Shown here piece after piece: positions 1 to 9,370 of a stretch of DNA of 64,000 bases (position 1 is its first letter; every line of letters starts with the position of its first letter). The notes below the pieces were generated by a model, which saw only the letters and a program-made list of their open reading frames with translations, searched no databases and was not told where the DNA came from. The DNA comes from Acinetobacter sp. SAAs474 (GTDB lineage: Bacteria > Pseudomonadota > Gammaproteobacteria > Pseudomonadales > Moraxellaceae). The DNA lies in contig NZ_CP127915.1 in assembly GCF_032823475.1 (NCBI RefSeq), positions 2,542,001 to 2,606,000 on the forward strand, written 5' to 3'. Made by a program: the position numbers and the translations under genes.

Positions 1-1
1 T

Positions 2-610
2 GATTTTAAACTCGGACATATTCAGCTCAGCCCAGCAACGCCCATACTGATGCTACCACATTTTTCATGGTCCGCATTTTTTGGACTCGCATTACCTTTA
101 TTTGTCATTAACATGGCATCGCAATACTTACCTGGGCTGGCTATGATTAAAAGCTATCATTATGAACCCCATGTTAAGCATCTCATTGGTTGGACAGGTA
201 CTGCCCAAGCAATATTGGCACCTTTCGGCTGTTTTAGTGTGAATATTGCGGCAATTAGTGCAGCAATTAGTCTAGATGATCAGGCCCATCCAGATCCAAC
301 TAAACGTTATATTGCCGGTATCAGTTGTGGTTTTTTCTACATTATAATGGGTATTTTTGCTGCAACATTGACCAGTCTACTGCTCTCCTTTCCTAAAATT
401 CTAATTATTGCACTGGCAGGTATCGCATTATTTGGTACGATTGGGCATAACATTGCTCTGGCATTTAAAGAACAAACAGAGCGTGAAGCAACTTTACTGA
501 CTTTTTTATTTAGTGCTTCTGGTGTGCAATTTTTTGGGATTGGATCTGCATTTTGGGGATTACTTTTTGGTTTAGTGGTGTATAAAATTCTTCAAGTTAA
601 AAAGTACTAA
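2..610 (+). CDS. benE: BenE-family benzoate/H+ symporter, C-terminal part
   Basis: The reading frame is open from base 2, so the start codon lies upstream and about 203 C-terminal codons are present. BenE-type carriers are roughly 390-400 residues, so about half the protein is here. The visible part is a run of hydrophobic membrane segments. Between them lies a conserved loop with the local motifs SQYLPG and FGCFSVN and a later GHNIALAF stretch, as in the BenE family. The family imports benzoate through the inner membrane for the beta-ketoadipate pathway. No ben or cat genes are visible in the window, so the substrate is inferred from family only. The gene ends at a TAA followed by a hairpin. 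Confidence 0.75.
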   Translation, partial: DFKLGHIQLSPATPILMLPHFSWSAFFGLALPLFVINMASQYLPGLAMIKSYHYEPHVKHLIGWTGTAQAILAPFGCFSVNIAAISAAISLDDQAHPDPTKRYIAGISCGFFYIIMGIFAATLTSLLLSFPKILIIALAGIALFGTIGHNIALAFKEQTEREATLLTFLFSASGVQFFGIGSAFWGLLFGLVVYKILQVKKY

Positions 611-639
611 TGTTTTGTATTACCGTGAAATACTCATCA

Positions 640-672
640 TCAAGCGCCTCATCGCTTATATCAGGCGCTTGA
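640..672. terminator. Hairpin after the BenE-like gene
   Basis: A perfect 10-bp stem (TCAAGCGCCT with AGGCGCTTGA) encloses a 13-nt loop. It sits between the 3' ends of the convergent BenE-like and helicase genes. There is no clean T-tract on either side, so termination is plausible but not certain. Confidence 0.45.
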
Positions 673-702
673 TCGATGATGAAATCAAAATAACCAACCA
701 CT

Positions 703-2418
703 CTATTCAACAAATAATAATGCTAAACGGACTTGATCATAAGCCATTTTAGGTTGTGTTAATTCAACAATCGGGCGTAATTTAATTGAACCATCATCAT
801 TAAAATGCTGGCCATCTTGACGTTTGATCAACCGTTTATAAATCTTGCGTACCTGTTCAACGATTTCGTCACCAGGACTGGCTACTGTAATATCCAATCC
901 TTGCTCTTTATGTAAGCGGCCTAAATGATTAATAATCGTAGCAGGCGTTAAGCCACGTTCATGTGCAATATCTTGAATTTCATATCCTGCTTCAAATAAA
1001 GCCCGTGTTTCATCTAATGTGGCTGTTGCATAACTTTCTTTTGCTGCATTTTTTGCAATTTTACGTGCATTACGATCAATCTCAGCTTCATTTAGTGTTC
1101 CACCACAATGGCGAATAAATGCTTTATGTTGTAGCGTTAAATCAATATGCTGAAATTTTTCTTCAGCTTCAGCAGATAACTCTTGAAAACGACGATCCGC
1201 TTTAATGGCTAAACTGTCTAATTCTAATGCTTGCTCATTAAATCCTAATAAACGCAAACCATCTAAACACTTTAAGCGAGATAAAGCCACATAGCCTTGA
1301 CCCTTTTCAAAAGTATGACTTAAATTAATTTCTGCTGCTGCTAAAGTCATCCCTTGTGATTTATGAATCGTAATAGCCCATGCCAATCGTAATGGAATTT
1401 GTTGAAAGCTAGCAATCGTTTTTCCAGCATCATTGTCTACAGACCAAGTTTCAGGCTCAACCAATAGAATACTGCCATCTGTTAATTTTACTTTAGGCAA
1501 ACACCCATATTCATCATCATCCTCAAAGCCAATCACCTCACCCAAACTGCCATTGATATAGCCCAGATCAAAATTATTACGGACAAACATCACTTTGGCC
1601 TGTTTTTTTAAGACCAATACTTCAGGTGCTCGAATTGATGATTTAAGGGTCTCAATTAATTTATCATTCCCATCACATTGCGCATCAAACTGACGTATAT
1701 CTTGATCAATTTCATTTAAATGTTTGAGATTCAGTGTATCCACATCCATGTTATGGGTATAAAGACGTGTAAACGTTTCACCAATATCCTGATGCCTAGT
1801 ATTTTGTAAAGCAATAATATGTTGTTGTTGAATAGACTGATGACGAATCGCATTTAAAATATCATTTAAAATATCATTTCCTTGACGATATTGTTCTGTC
1901 AAATAACACACTCGAAATTTTGCCTCAACCCAAGCATCAGACATAAAACAGAACTTATCTCTATTTTTTTCATCATTTTTACCAACAGGAGGTAATTGGA
2001 AAAAATCACCTGCGACAATAACCTGAATTCCACCAAAGGCCTGATCACTTTCTTTAAAGTATTTTAAAACTTGATTGACCAGATTTAACTGTTTGGCATG
2101 AAGCATTGAAATTTCATCAATAATCAAGACTTGGGCATTTTCTAAATGTTCTTTTAAATATTTTCGTTCTTTCATACGCTTCAGATCATCATCTGTCAGC
2201 ATATCTTTAATCCCAATACCTGCCCAAGTATGAATCGTCATTCCATTCATATGTGTCGCAGCAATTCCAGTCGATGCTGTAATCGCGACAGGAACCTTAC
2301 GTGCTTTTAAATAATTAATATATTGATTTAAAGTATAGGTTTTTCCTGCACCAGCAGAGCCTGTTAAAAAAATATTTTCACCTGCTTTCATAAGCTTTAG
2401 TGCAGTTTCTTGTTTCAT
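703..2418 (-). CDS. Pif1/RecD-like superfamily 1 DNA helicase
   Basis: This encodes an ATP-dependent DNA helicase of the Pif1/RecD2-like SF1B group, about 571 residues. Visible motifs are a Walker A (GSAGAGKT, about residues 20-27), a Walker B (VLIIDEIS), the LTEQYRQ motif III/IV region, and near the end of the motor the TIHKSQGMTL motif. The C-terminal part holds a helix-turn-helix (IQDIAHERGLTPATIINHL), as in the HTH domain appended to many bacterial Pif1-like proteins. A TTG 18 bases upstream extends the frame, but ATG at 2418 with AGG just upstream is preferred. It stands alone and is convergent with the BenE-like gene. A role in replication or repair of difficult templates is inferred from the family. 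Confidence 0.85.
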   Translation of the reverse strand: MKQETALKLMKAGENIFLTGSAGAGKTYTLNQYINYLKARKVPVAITASTGIAATHMNGMTIHTWAGIGIKDMLTDDDLKRMKERKYLKEHLENAQVLIIDEISMLHAKQLNLVNQVLKYFKESDQAFGGIQVIVAGDFFQLPPVGKNDEKNRDKFCFMSDAWVEAKFRVCYLTEQYRQGNDILNDILNAIRHQSIQQQHIIALQNTRHQDIGETFTRLYTHNMDVDTLNLKHLNEIDQDIRQFDAQCDGNDKLIETLKSSIRAPEVLVLKKQAKVMFVRNNFDLGYINGSLGEVIGFEDDDEYGCLPKVKLTDGSILLVEPETWSVDNDAGKTIASFQQIPLRLAWAITIHKSQGMTLAAAEINLSHTFEKGQGYVALSRLKCLDGLRLLGFNEQALELDSLAIKADRRFQELSAEAEEKFQHIDLTLQHKAFIRHCGGTLNEAEIDRNARKIAKNAAKESYATATLDETRALFEAGYEIQDIAHERGLTPATIINHLGRLHKEQGLDITVASPGDEIVEQVRKIYKRLIKRQDGQHFNDDGSIKLRPIVELTQPKMAYDQVRLALLFVE

Positions 2419-2644
2419 AAGACCTATACCATTCAAAAACTGTTATAGCCTACAATCTTTTGTTAAAAAAGTTAAGTCGAACTAATTTTCTCCTCATCTA
2501 TTTTAAAAGAACAATACACCGCATATTCTCGACAATATGATGAGCAAGAGTTAGCAATTCATTACTTTTTATGGTTTTATTTTATAAAGCCAATTTGCTA
2601 CAAATAAATATCCATACCATGTACTCTTTTTTATAGGCATTGCA

Positions 2645-3610
2645 ATGATCAAGAAAAAAAATCGATCTTATCGTCAAGATATTTTAGGCGCAGAATATGA
2701 GCGGATGGATTTACCCTTTCCTGATGATGAGGATGGTCAAGTCATCGCAACACTGATTCGAAAAAAAGCAGTCACACCAACAAAAAAAGCAGTACTTTAT
2801 CTACATGGTTTTATAGATTATTTTTTTCAGACTGAAATGGCTGAAGCTTTTAATCAACATCATTTTGACTTTTATGCACTCGATTTACGTAAATATGGTC
2901 GATCACACCTCGCTCATCAAAAATTTTATGCCGTCCGCAACTTATCTGAATATGATGCAGAAATTTCAACAGCACTAGCCATTATTGCAGAGGAACAGCA
3001 TGATCAGGTTATATTGTCGGGCCATTCAACAGGTGGCTTAATTAGCACCTTATATATCGCACATCATATCAATCATCCCTTAATTAAAGGCTTATGGCTA
3101 AATAGTCCCTTTTATGACTTTAATTTACCTCACCTACAAAAAATGCTTGCTATTCCTGTTTTAAATCAATTGGGTAAAAAATTTCCTGACCTGCAAGTTC
3201 CCAATCCAATGAACCAATATTATATTGCAAGTTTACATCGACTATTTCATGGTGAATGGAATTTTAATCTTGAATGGAAAAAAGACAAAGTCCCCTATAT
3301 TCCATTAAGTTTTATTCATGCAATTTATGAAGCACAACAAGAGATCCATCAAGGTCCTTATTTAAGTGTACCTACACTGGTGATGTATTCATCACAAACT
3401 ACTGCACCAAAACAGTGGAATCAGCAAGCACAAACCAGTGATATTATATTAAACGTTAAAGATATTGAAAAATGGGCAGCCCATTTAAAAGGCCATGTCA
3501 CTCTATGTGAAATTCAAAACGGTATACATGATTTAGTTCTTTCTAGTGCGCCTGTTCGAAAACAGGTTTATCAAGCTTTATTTGCATGGCTGCAATATCA
3601 TCATCTTTGA
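2645..3610 (+). CDS. Alpha/beta hydrolase (serine aminopeptidase S33/lysophospholipase-like)
   Basis: A 321-residue alpha/beta-hydrolase-fold protein without a signal peptide. The nucleophile elbow GHSTG places the catalytic serine at residue 128. The oxyanion-side motif YLHGF is near residue 52. The GIHD motif near the C terminus places the catalytic histidine at about 295. The family includes monoacylglycerol lipases and lysophospholipases; the true substrate cannot be read from the sequence. The stop codon TGA is overlapped by the end of an IS200/IS605-like relic, so the last residues may have been altered by that insertion. Monocistronic. Confidence 0.8.
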   Translation: MIKKKNRSYRQDILGAEYERMDLPFPDDEDGQVIATLIRKKAVTPTKKAVLYLHGFIDYFFQTEMAEAFNQHHFDFYALDLRKYGRSHLAHQKFYAVRNLSEYDAEISTALAIIAEEQHDQVILSGHSTGGLISTLYIAHHINHPLIKGLWLNSPFYDFNLPHLQKMLAIPVLNQLGKKFPDLQVPNPMNQYYIASLHRLFHGEWNFNLEWKKDKVPYIPLSFIHAIYEAQQEIHQGPYLSVPTLVMYSSQTTAPKQWNQQAQTSDIILNVKDIEKWAAHLKGHVTLCEIQNGIHDLVLSSAPVRKQVYQALFAWLQYHHL

Positions 3611-3700
3611 CATCCTCTCCGACCTCAAGGACGGAGATTCCTACTGCTAGACGCTTATGCCCTGAGAAACACTATTGTTCACGCATAGATGGGAAATTTA
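3607..3700. mobile_element. Right-end relic of an IS200/IS605 (tnpB-type) element
   Basis: Directly at the hydrolase stop codon begins TTGACATCC followed by an imperfect hairpin at 3617-3636 (CTCCGACCT pairing with AGGACGGAG) and the downstream word GATTCCTAC. This layout resembles the subterminal hairpin at the right end of IS605/IS1341-like elements. No transposase frame survives nearby. The outer boundary at about 3700 is a guess. A second relic with the same TTGACAT start lies at 39320. Confidence 0.45.
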
Positions 3701-3767
3701 GCACAATTCGCTAAATACAAACTCTGCTTCAGTATATCTGGCAACATTTTTTATCGCTAACGTCCCA

Positions 3768-4412
3768 TTAACGATATTTACCAAAGATTTTCCACGTCTG
3801 ATTATCTGCAAGTGGATCACAATAACGATCATTACGCTGTTTACGAGGCTTATCTCGTGCATCAATTAATTTAAAATCATCCTCAACACTTAATACGATA
3901 CCATTCACATAAAATCGTGTTCTGGTGTACTCACTTTGTCGATGTTGAAATACATAGGTTCTTAAATCAATAAACTCGCGATGTGCAACCAATACTGCAG
4001 ATTCATCATGATCTAACCAATGATGCATCGCTGTGATTTGTTGAGCTTCAAATTGACCGCATTTATCTAACAATCTTGCCACACCACGAAATGTTTTTGA
4101 TTCCTTGGCACGTGTTTTATTGATACGAATTCGATCTACATGAAAATAAAATAAGGGTAAATTTAAATGGCTCGGTAAATGAATTTCATCGAGAACCTCA
4201 TCGTCCATAAAAGGTTGAAACAAATCTTGAGCACGTTCAATCAATCCTGTCCATTGTTTATAATAATCATCTACCTCAGATTTAAGTCCATAATAAATCG
4301 GTAAACCTTCCACATTGGCTAAATTGACTGGTGGCCAAATATTCTGACGTAATAAGGCAATATCACTTTTTAAAGTTTGTACCGCAATACTCTCTTGCAT
4401 ACTATCACCCAT
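3768..4412 (-). CDS. Conserved hypothetical protein, 214 residues
   Basis: Not recognised as a named family. The product is soluble, has no signal peptide or membrane segment, and is rich in charged and aromatic residues, with a basic C-terminal tail (KPRKQRNDRY). An internal ATG at codon 5 is an alternative start. The codon use matches its neighbours, and the 645-base open frame in AT-rich DNA supports a real gene. It is divergent from the DUF3144-like gene at 4514, with a 101-base gap that would hold both promoters. Confidence 0.65.
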   Translation of the reverse strand: MGDSMQESIAVQTLKSDIALLRQNIWPPVNLANVEGLPIYYGLKSEVDDYYKQWTGLIERAQDLFQPFMDDEVLDEIHLPSHLNLPLFYFHVDRIRINKTRAKESKTFRGVARLLDKCGQFEAQQITAMHHWLDHDESAVLVAHREFIDLRTYVFQHRQSEYTRTRFYVNGIVLSVEDDFKLIDARDKPRKQRNDRYCDPLADNQTWKIFGKYR

Positions 4413-4513
4413 GACTTTTTTATATACTTAGGCTATTTAAGATTACGCGAAAGGTTTAGTTTCTGCAAGGCTTTGCCTATAATGCAGCATTGATTTTAGA
4501 TTAGGAAAAGTTC

Positions 4514-4897
4514 ATGGTGCAAAAAATTGAAGCAACGGATGTCACCGAAGAAGAAGCTTTAAATGCCATTTTTTTTGAACGTGCAGATGAGTTTATTCAA
4601 CAAGCAAATGATTTTTCTCGTATTGAAAAAGGTAGTCAGGAAAATCCGAGTGACAAACGTGGACAAGTCAGTGCTGCTATGCTGTTTGCAACCGCACGTT
4701 TTAATACATGGGTCGCTGCCAATAATTTTAAAGATGGCAATGAAATGCGCGATGCGAAACAACAAGTGATGTCATATATTCTGCAGCAATTTCAAATGAT
4801 GCTAGAAGATAATTATGATGAGTATTGTGAGCAATTCGAAAACTATTTACGTTTCCGTCATAATGAGGAATTTCACACCAATAAACACAATCATTGA
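4514..4897 (+). CDS. DUF3144-like protein
   Basis: A 127-residue acidic protein, probably alpha-helical and cytoplasmic. The central block with FIQQAND, GQVSAAMLFATARFN and the C-terminal FQQMLEDNYDEYCEQF-like stretch resembles the DUF3144 family found in gammaproteobacteria. Function is unknown. A GGAAAAG ribosome site lies 7 bases before the ATG. Three overlapping open frames in the same interval are shadows of this gene. Confidence 0.75.
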   Translation: MVQKIEATDVTEEEALNAIFFERADEFIQQANDFSRIEKGSQENPSDKRGQVSAAMLFATARFNTWVAANNFKDGNEMRDAKQQVMSYILQQFQMMLEDNYDEYCEQFENYLRFRHNEEFHTNKHNH

Positions 4898-4991
4898 TTA
4901 TCCTGCACGCTTTTGATAATGCCTGATTTGATGGTCGTCTGTGATTTATCCTCTTATCTATATGGATCAATCCATAAAGATCAAAATACAC

Positions 4992-5021
4992 TCAAAAATG
5001 GCGTTTATCGTTAAACGCCAT
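4992..5021 (-). terminator. Intrinsic terminator of the M16 peptidase gene
   Basis: A perfect 10-bp stem, ATGGCGTTTA paired with TAAACGCCAT around TCGT, is followed on the minus strand by TTTTTGAG. It lies 63 bases beyond the peptidase stop codon. Confidence 0.8.
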
Positions 5022-5083
5022 CATCAATCTAAACACTACATATAAGGACTGATCAATACCATCATCATCCGATACTAATCTCC

Positions 5084-7846
5084 CTAAGGCTGTGTGGTTC
5101 CATATTGGTCTGCCATCACTTCAACTAAATTGTTAGGTTGAATATATTTTTTAATCACAGCATCAATATCTGCTTTACTTAATCGTGCAATTGCGAGATC
5201 TCTCTGCTCACGAAATCGTAAATCACGATTTAACTTCAATTGCGGTACTAACATACGATGAATACGGCGCTCATCTTCTAATGCAGTAACACGCTTTTTC
5301 ATAATATCTGCTTTTGCAGCAGCCAACTCTTGCTCAGTTACACCATTTTTAATCAAATCATTGAATACATCATGAATGCTTTGTGAAACTTGTGCTGCTT
5401 TACCTGCGGTATATTGTGCATCAATCGCTAAAGCACCTGAATCTTGATATTGATTAAAATTAATTGTACTGCTAAAGCCATAGACCAAGGCATTCTTTTC
5501 ACGCAACTCTTTTGCTAGACGAGAAGATAATTGTGATTCGCCCAAAATATTACGCAAAACAGTCAATGCTGGCATATCTGGATGATCCGCACCGACTGGA
5601 AAAACCAATACTGCAGCATAGCTACCAAATTCACGCTGCTCCGCTAAAGCATGAATCTTTTGCCCCGGATAAGCTTGATAAGGTGAATCGAGTCGTTCAT
5701 ACGGCTCCTGCCCATTCCAATTGGCAAATTCTTGTTGCAGAAATTTTTGCATTTTCCGTGGATTAAAATCACCAGTAATTGCAATTTGCGCATGATTCAT
5801 TGCAAAAAATTGCTGATAAAACTGTTTAACTTGTTCATTCGTCGCAGCATTAATCTGTGTTCTGACCAATTCTGGTTCGAAATGATAACGTAGATCACCT
5901 GGCTGATATTTCTCCAAAACACGAGATAATGTCATACCTGCCACAACAGCTGGTTCTGTATAAGGACGATCGAGACTGGATAATGTTTGCTGTTTAATTA
6001 AATCAAATTGACTCTGTTCAAATTTTGGATTTTTCATCACATCAATCATGAATTTAAAAAAACGGTCAAATTGATCTTTTTTAGCCACAATAGCAATATT
6101 CATACCATTTTGAGCAGAGGATGCGCTTGCACCACCACCGGCTTCAATTGACTGGTCTGCAATGTCTTGTAAACTATATTGATCAGAACCACGCAGTAAC
6201 AAATATGCAGTTAAATCAATTAGTTCAGCCTTATTTATCAAACTTTTTGCCTGACCAAAATCAACATCAATAAAAGCATAAATTTTGTCGTCGCGAGTTG
6301 ATGTTGGAAATAAAGCATATTTCATACCATTGGCCAATTCACCACGCTGAATTTTCTTTTCTGCATTCAATAAATGTTGCTTAGAAGTCACGACATTTTG
6401 TGCAATTTCTCGCTGATAGGTACTGATATCTTTTAATACTTCAGGCTGTTGTGGTGTTTGATCTAAAGTTTTAGTCAATATTGGCTGCTGCTGGGTTAAC
6501 GCTTTTTTTTGTGCTTCAGGGGTTGGTTTAATATCGCCTTCAATACGATTTTGTGCTTGAATAAAATCATTCAGATTTTGATTAACTTGCTCTACAGTCA
6601 AACCTTGTAATTGCTGTTGATCCGTAAAATATTGTGCCCAATTACCTTGATATGAAACAACGTAATCACTGAGCATTTCTCCCACTGCTGTTGAATTGCT
6701 CAACATACTTTCCTGAGAATTTTTAATCAGATTTTTGACGCGTTTTAACTCACTCTCATTAAATGTTTGATGTTGTTCAACGCTTTGAATCAGTGTATCA
6801 GCAACTTTCTTCTCATCATCTGTTGGTGAAAATACAGCCCCCATAAATATCACATTAAAATCCCGATCTAAATAGGATGAGGCTAAAACATTGGTTGCTA
6901 TTCCCGTTTCAACCATACGCTGATATAAATGACCACTTGGCTGTAAAGTATACAGTGCTGGTGCGATTGCTAAAGCAGTTTTAATCTTTTGATTTGGACC
7001 ATTTAAATAGATATTAAATTTGGCCAAATCACTACCTTTTTCTACTAAAAATTGACGTTGTTTAATTTGATTTGTATCTAATGGAGGAACTTGTACTTGC
7101 GGTGGTACTGCCCTCGCAGGAATAGAACCAAATTGTTGATCAATCTGTTTTAAAACTTCAGCTTGATTAAATTTTCCAGCAATAATCATTACAGCATTAT
7201 TGGGTGCATACCATGTTTGGTAAAATGAGTTTAACTCTTGCATATTAATCGATTGCAATTCATCTAGATCACCAATCGGTAGCCGACCAAAATACTGTTG
7301 ACCATATGCCGATTTCCATACCTGATCCATTAAAACTGCAAATGGCTGATCCATACGTACTTCACGCTCACGTTTTACAATAGCGATTTCAGCCGGTACA
7401 AACTTTTCTTGTAGAATCAGTTTATCCATCCGTTCTGCTTCTAAATGAATCAGTGCATTAATTGACTTTTGTTCTGGACGAATGGTATTAATATATTTGG
7501 TTGCATAATAACTGGTGCTGGCATTATTGGATAAAGTATGCTGATCTAGGCGGCGCTGAAACTCTTCCCCCGGCACATTTTGGGTGCCTTTAAATGCTAA
7601 GTGCTCCAGTAAGTGCGCTAATCCTCCTTTACCGTTAGGATCATTTAAAGATCCCGTAAAATAGACTGTATTCATATACACTTTATTTTCTTTATCATTC
7701 GGTGCAAGAATCACCCTGAAGCCATTATCAAGTTGATATTCCTCAATTTTTTGTTGTTTTTTGACTAAAATAGGCTGTGCCAAAATGGGACTGCTTATTC
7801 CGATGATGAATAGTGAAATAACAACCTGATTAAAACCAAACAGCAT
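5084..7846 (-). CDS. M16 zinc metallopeptidase, PqqL/FusC-like, exported
   Basis: A 920-residue protein with an N-terminal signal peptide (about residues 1-23, ending ILAQ) and tandem M16 halves. The zinc motif HLLEH is at residues 78-82, with a downstream glutamate near residue 160 (REREV) as the likely third ligand. The second half, from about residue 490, lacks HxxEH, as usual for the inactive M16 half. The length and layout match E. coli PqqL (931 residues) and Pectobacterium FusC, periplasmic proteases tied to iron acquisition by cleaving imported ferredoxin; other M16 peptidases remain possible. A GGAG site precedes the ATG. A Fur-box-like sequence lies about 85-100 bases upstream, supporting iron regulation. 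No TonB-receptor gene is adjacent. Confidence 0.8.
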   Translation of the reverse strand: MLFGFNQVVISLFIIGISSPILAQPILVKKQQKIEEYQLDNGFRVILAPNDKENKVYMNTVYFTGSLNDPNGKGGLAHLLEHLAFKGTQNVPGEEFQRRLDQHTLSNNASTSYYATKYINTIRPEQKSINALIHLEAERMDKLILQEKFVPAEIAIVKREREVRMDQPFAVLMDQVWKSAYGQQYFGRLPIGDLDELQSINMQELNSFYQTWYAPNNAVMIIAGKFNQAEVLKQIDQQFGSIPARAVPPQVQVPPLDTNQIKQRQFLVEKGSDLAKFNIYLNGPNQKIKTALAIAPALYTLQPSGHLYQRMVETGIATNVLASSYLDRDFNVIFMGAVFSPTDDEKKVADTLIQSVEQHQTFNESELKRVKNLIKNSQESMLSNSTAVGEMLSDYVVSYQGNWAQYFTDQQQLQGLTVEQVNQNLNDFIQAQNRIEGDIKPTPEAQKKALTQQQPILTKTLDQTPQQPEVLKDISTYQREIAQNVVTSKQHLLNAEKKIQRGELANGMKYALFPTSTRDDKIYAFIDVDFGQAKSLINKAELIDLTAYLLLRGSDQYSLQDIADQSIEAGGGASASSAQNGMNIAIVAKKDQFDRFFKFMIDVMKNPKFEQSQFDLIKQQTLSSLDRPYTEPAVVAGMTLSRVLEKYQPGDLRYHFEPELVRTQINAATNEQVKQFYQQFFAMNHAQIAITGDFNPRKMQKFLQQEFANWNGQEPYERLDSPYQAYPGQKIHALAEQREFGSYAAVLVFPVGADHPDMPALTVLRNILGESQLSSRLAKELREKNALVYGFSSTINFNQYQDSGALAIDAQYTAGKAAQVSQSIHDVFNDLIKNGVTEQELAAAKADIMKKRVTALEDERRIHRMLVPQLKLNRDLRFREQRDLAIARLSKADIDAVIKKYIQPNNLVEVMADQYGTTQP

Positions 7847-7929
7847 AATGACTCCATATCAAAATAGTCATGGCAAAGTAAATATTCATGATGACTATAA
7901 ATCTTAATTTAAATACATTAGAAACAAAT

Positions 7930-7948
7930 GAGAATGATAACAATATTC
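7930..7948 (-). promoter_or_regulatory. Putative Fur box upstream of the M16 peptidase gene
   Basis: The 19-mer GAGAATGATAACAATATTC matches the Fur consensus GATAATGATAATCATTATC at 14 of 19 positions. It lies 84 bases before the peptidase start, in a 439-base gap that is otherwise AT-rich and shows no other feature I recognise. Confidence 0.45.
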
Positions 7949-8285
7949 ATTTTATTTTACTTAAAAATTAAATTGATTTATGATCAATCAGTAAGAATAA
8001 AAGATGATCGGTCATCATAAAATCTGTATTTTATCTATTTTACTGCTGAATGCGTCCATTCAATTAATAATGACAAAATCAAGCCTGATCATAAGCCAAT
8101 CATTAAAACTATCGTGTAATTAGCTACAATACAAGATGATTAATCTCATTATTCACCTATATCCTAGGATGTTTGCTTGAACTCAACTAGGAATTTGTAA
8201 TCCCAATACGCTGATGATTTTATATCCATTGTTATGCCAACTATAGATGTAAAATCATCACCGGTGAATTTCATATCTCAATCAA

Positions 8286-9107
8286 TTAAAGATACAGTTC
8301 AGCCTGTAAATATAATTGTGCATAACCTGAAATTTCAATACGATTATCTGCGAGAATTTCACAATATAATGTTCCACCTCGCGCAGAAGCCTGATAAGCC
8401 ATAATCGATGTTTTCGCTAATTTTTCGGCCCATAAAGGTGCAATCGCGGTATGAATTGAGCCGGTGACAGGATCTTCATTAATCCCATTGGCTGGTGCAA
8501 AATATCGAGAGATACAATCATATTGTTGTGATTGAGCGGTGATGGCAAGATCCAAACGAGAAGCATCTGCAGTAATTGCTGTACGATACTGTGCCAATTG
8601 TTTTAATAACTCAAAATTAGGTTTCTCATCTAATACATCTTGTACGGTTTCATACTCAATAATATAAGCCTGTGCATTTAAATAAACGGCTTTAAATGGC
8701 TTACTCAATGCTTGTCTCAATAATGGCGGATAATCTGATAATTTTTCAGCAGGGCGAATTGGGAAATTCATACAAATTCGACCATCTTCAGCATGTGAAA
8801 CGATAAAAACACCCAGTTGTTTAACATGAAAATAAATCGTTTCAGGCACAGCATAATATTGAAATAAAACAAAACTACTGGCCAAGGTTGCATGGCCACA
8901 AAAATCAACTTCTGTTGTTGGTGTAAACCAACGAATAGCAAAATTTTCTGCATCTATTTTCTTTACAAATGCCGTTTCTGCCAAATTATTTTCCAGTGCA
9001 ATATTTTGCATCAACTCATCACTCAGCCATTCATCTAAAACCAACACAGCGGCTGGATTACCTTTGAATTTAACTTGTGTAAAAGCGTCTACTTGATACA
9101 TTTTCAT
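8286..9107 (-). CDS. PhzF-family isomerase/epimerase
   Basis: A 273-residue member of the PhzF/YddE fold, made of two diaminopimelate-epimerase-like halves. Family marks are the opening YQVDAFT, the GNPAAV motif at about residue 17, the catalytic glutamate region NLAETAF near residue 43, CGHAT at about residue 71, and the DPVTGS motif at about residue 213. Members isomerise or epimerise small acids; PhzF itself acts in phenazine synthesis. No phenazine genes are nearby, so the substrate is unknown. An AGGGA site lies before the ATG. Confidence 0.85.
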   Translation of the reverse strand: MKMYQVDAFTQVKFKGNPAAVLVLDEWLSDELMQNIALENNLAETAFVKKIDAENFAIRWFTPTTEVDFCGHATLASSFVLFQYYAVPETIYFHVKQLGVFIVSHAEDGRICMNFPIRPAEKLSDYPPLLRQALSKPFKAVYLNAQAYIIEYETVQDVLDEKPNFELLKQLAQYRTAITADASRLDLAITAQSQQYDCISRYFAPANGINEDPVTGSIHTAIAPLWAEKLAKTSIMAYQASARGGTLYCEILADNRIEISGYAQLYLQAELYL

Positions 9108-9370
9108 TAATTGTTCCCTTTTTCTAGATACACCTGATGTATTTGGTCATATCAGCGCTATGATCATCTATACACGAACACTCAGTCATTACAACCATTC
9201 ACTCACAACAAATATAATAAAAAAACCAAGAAAGCATTGAATTAATTTATATAACCCCCATACAATGTAAAACATCAGTACTATAAAAGCACTTTAATAA
9301 AAATTTGCTTCTATAACATTGGCTTTTTGCCATTATGATGTCCAACTTAAGATTGAAATGGATCAATAAC

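Noticed and set aside
4728..4991. Minus-strand frame of 87 codons overlapping the DUF3144-like gene
   Set aside because: Most of it is antisense to a well-supported gene, and it crosses that gene's downstream hairpin region.
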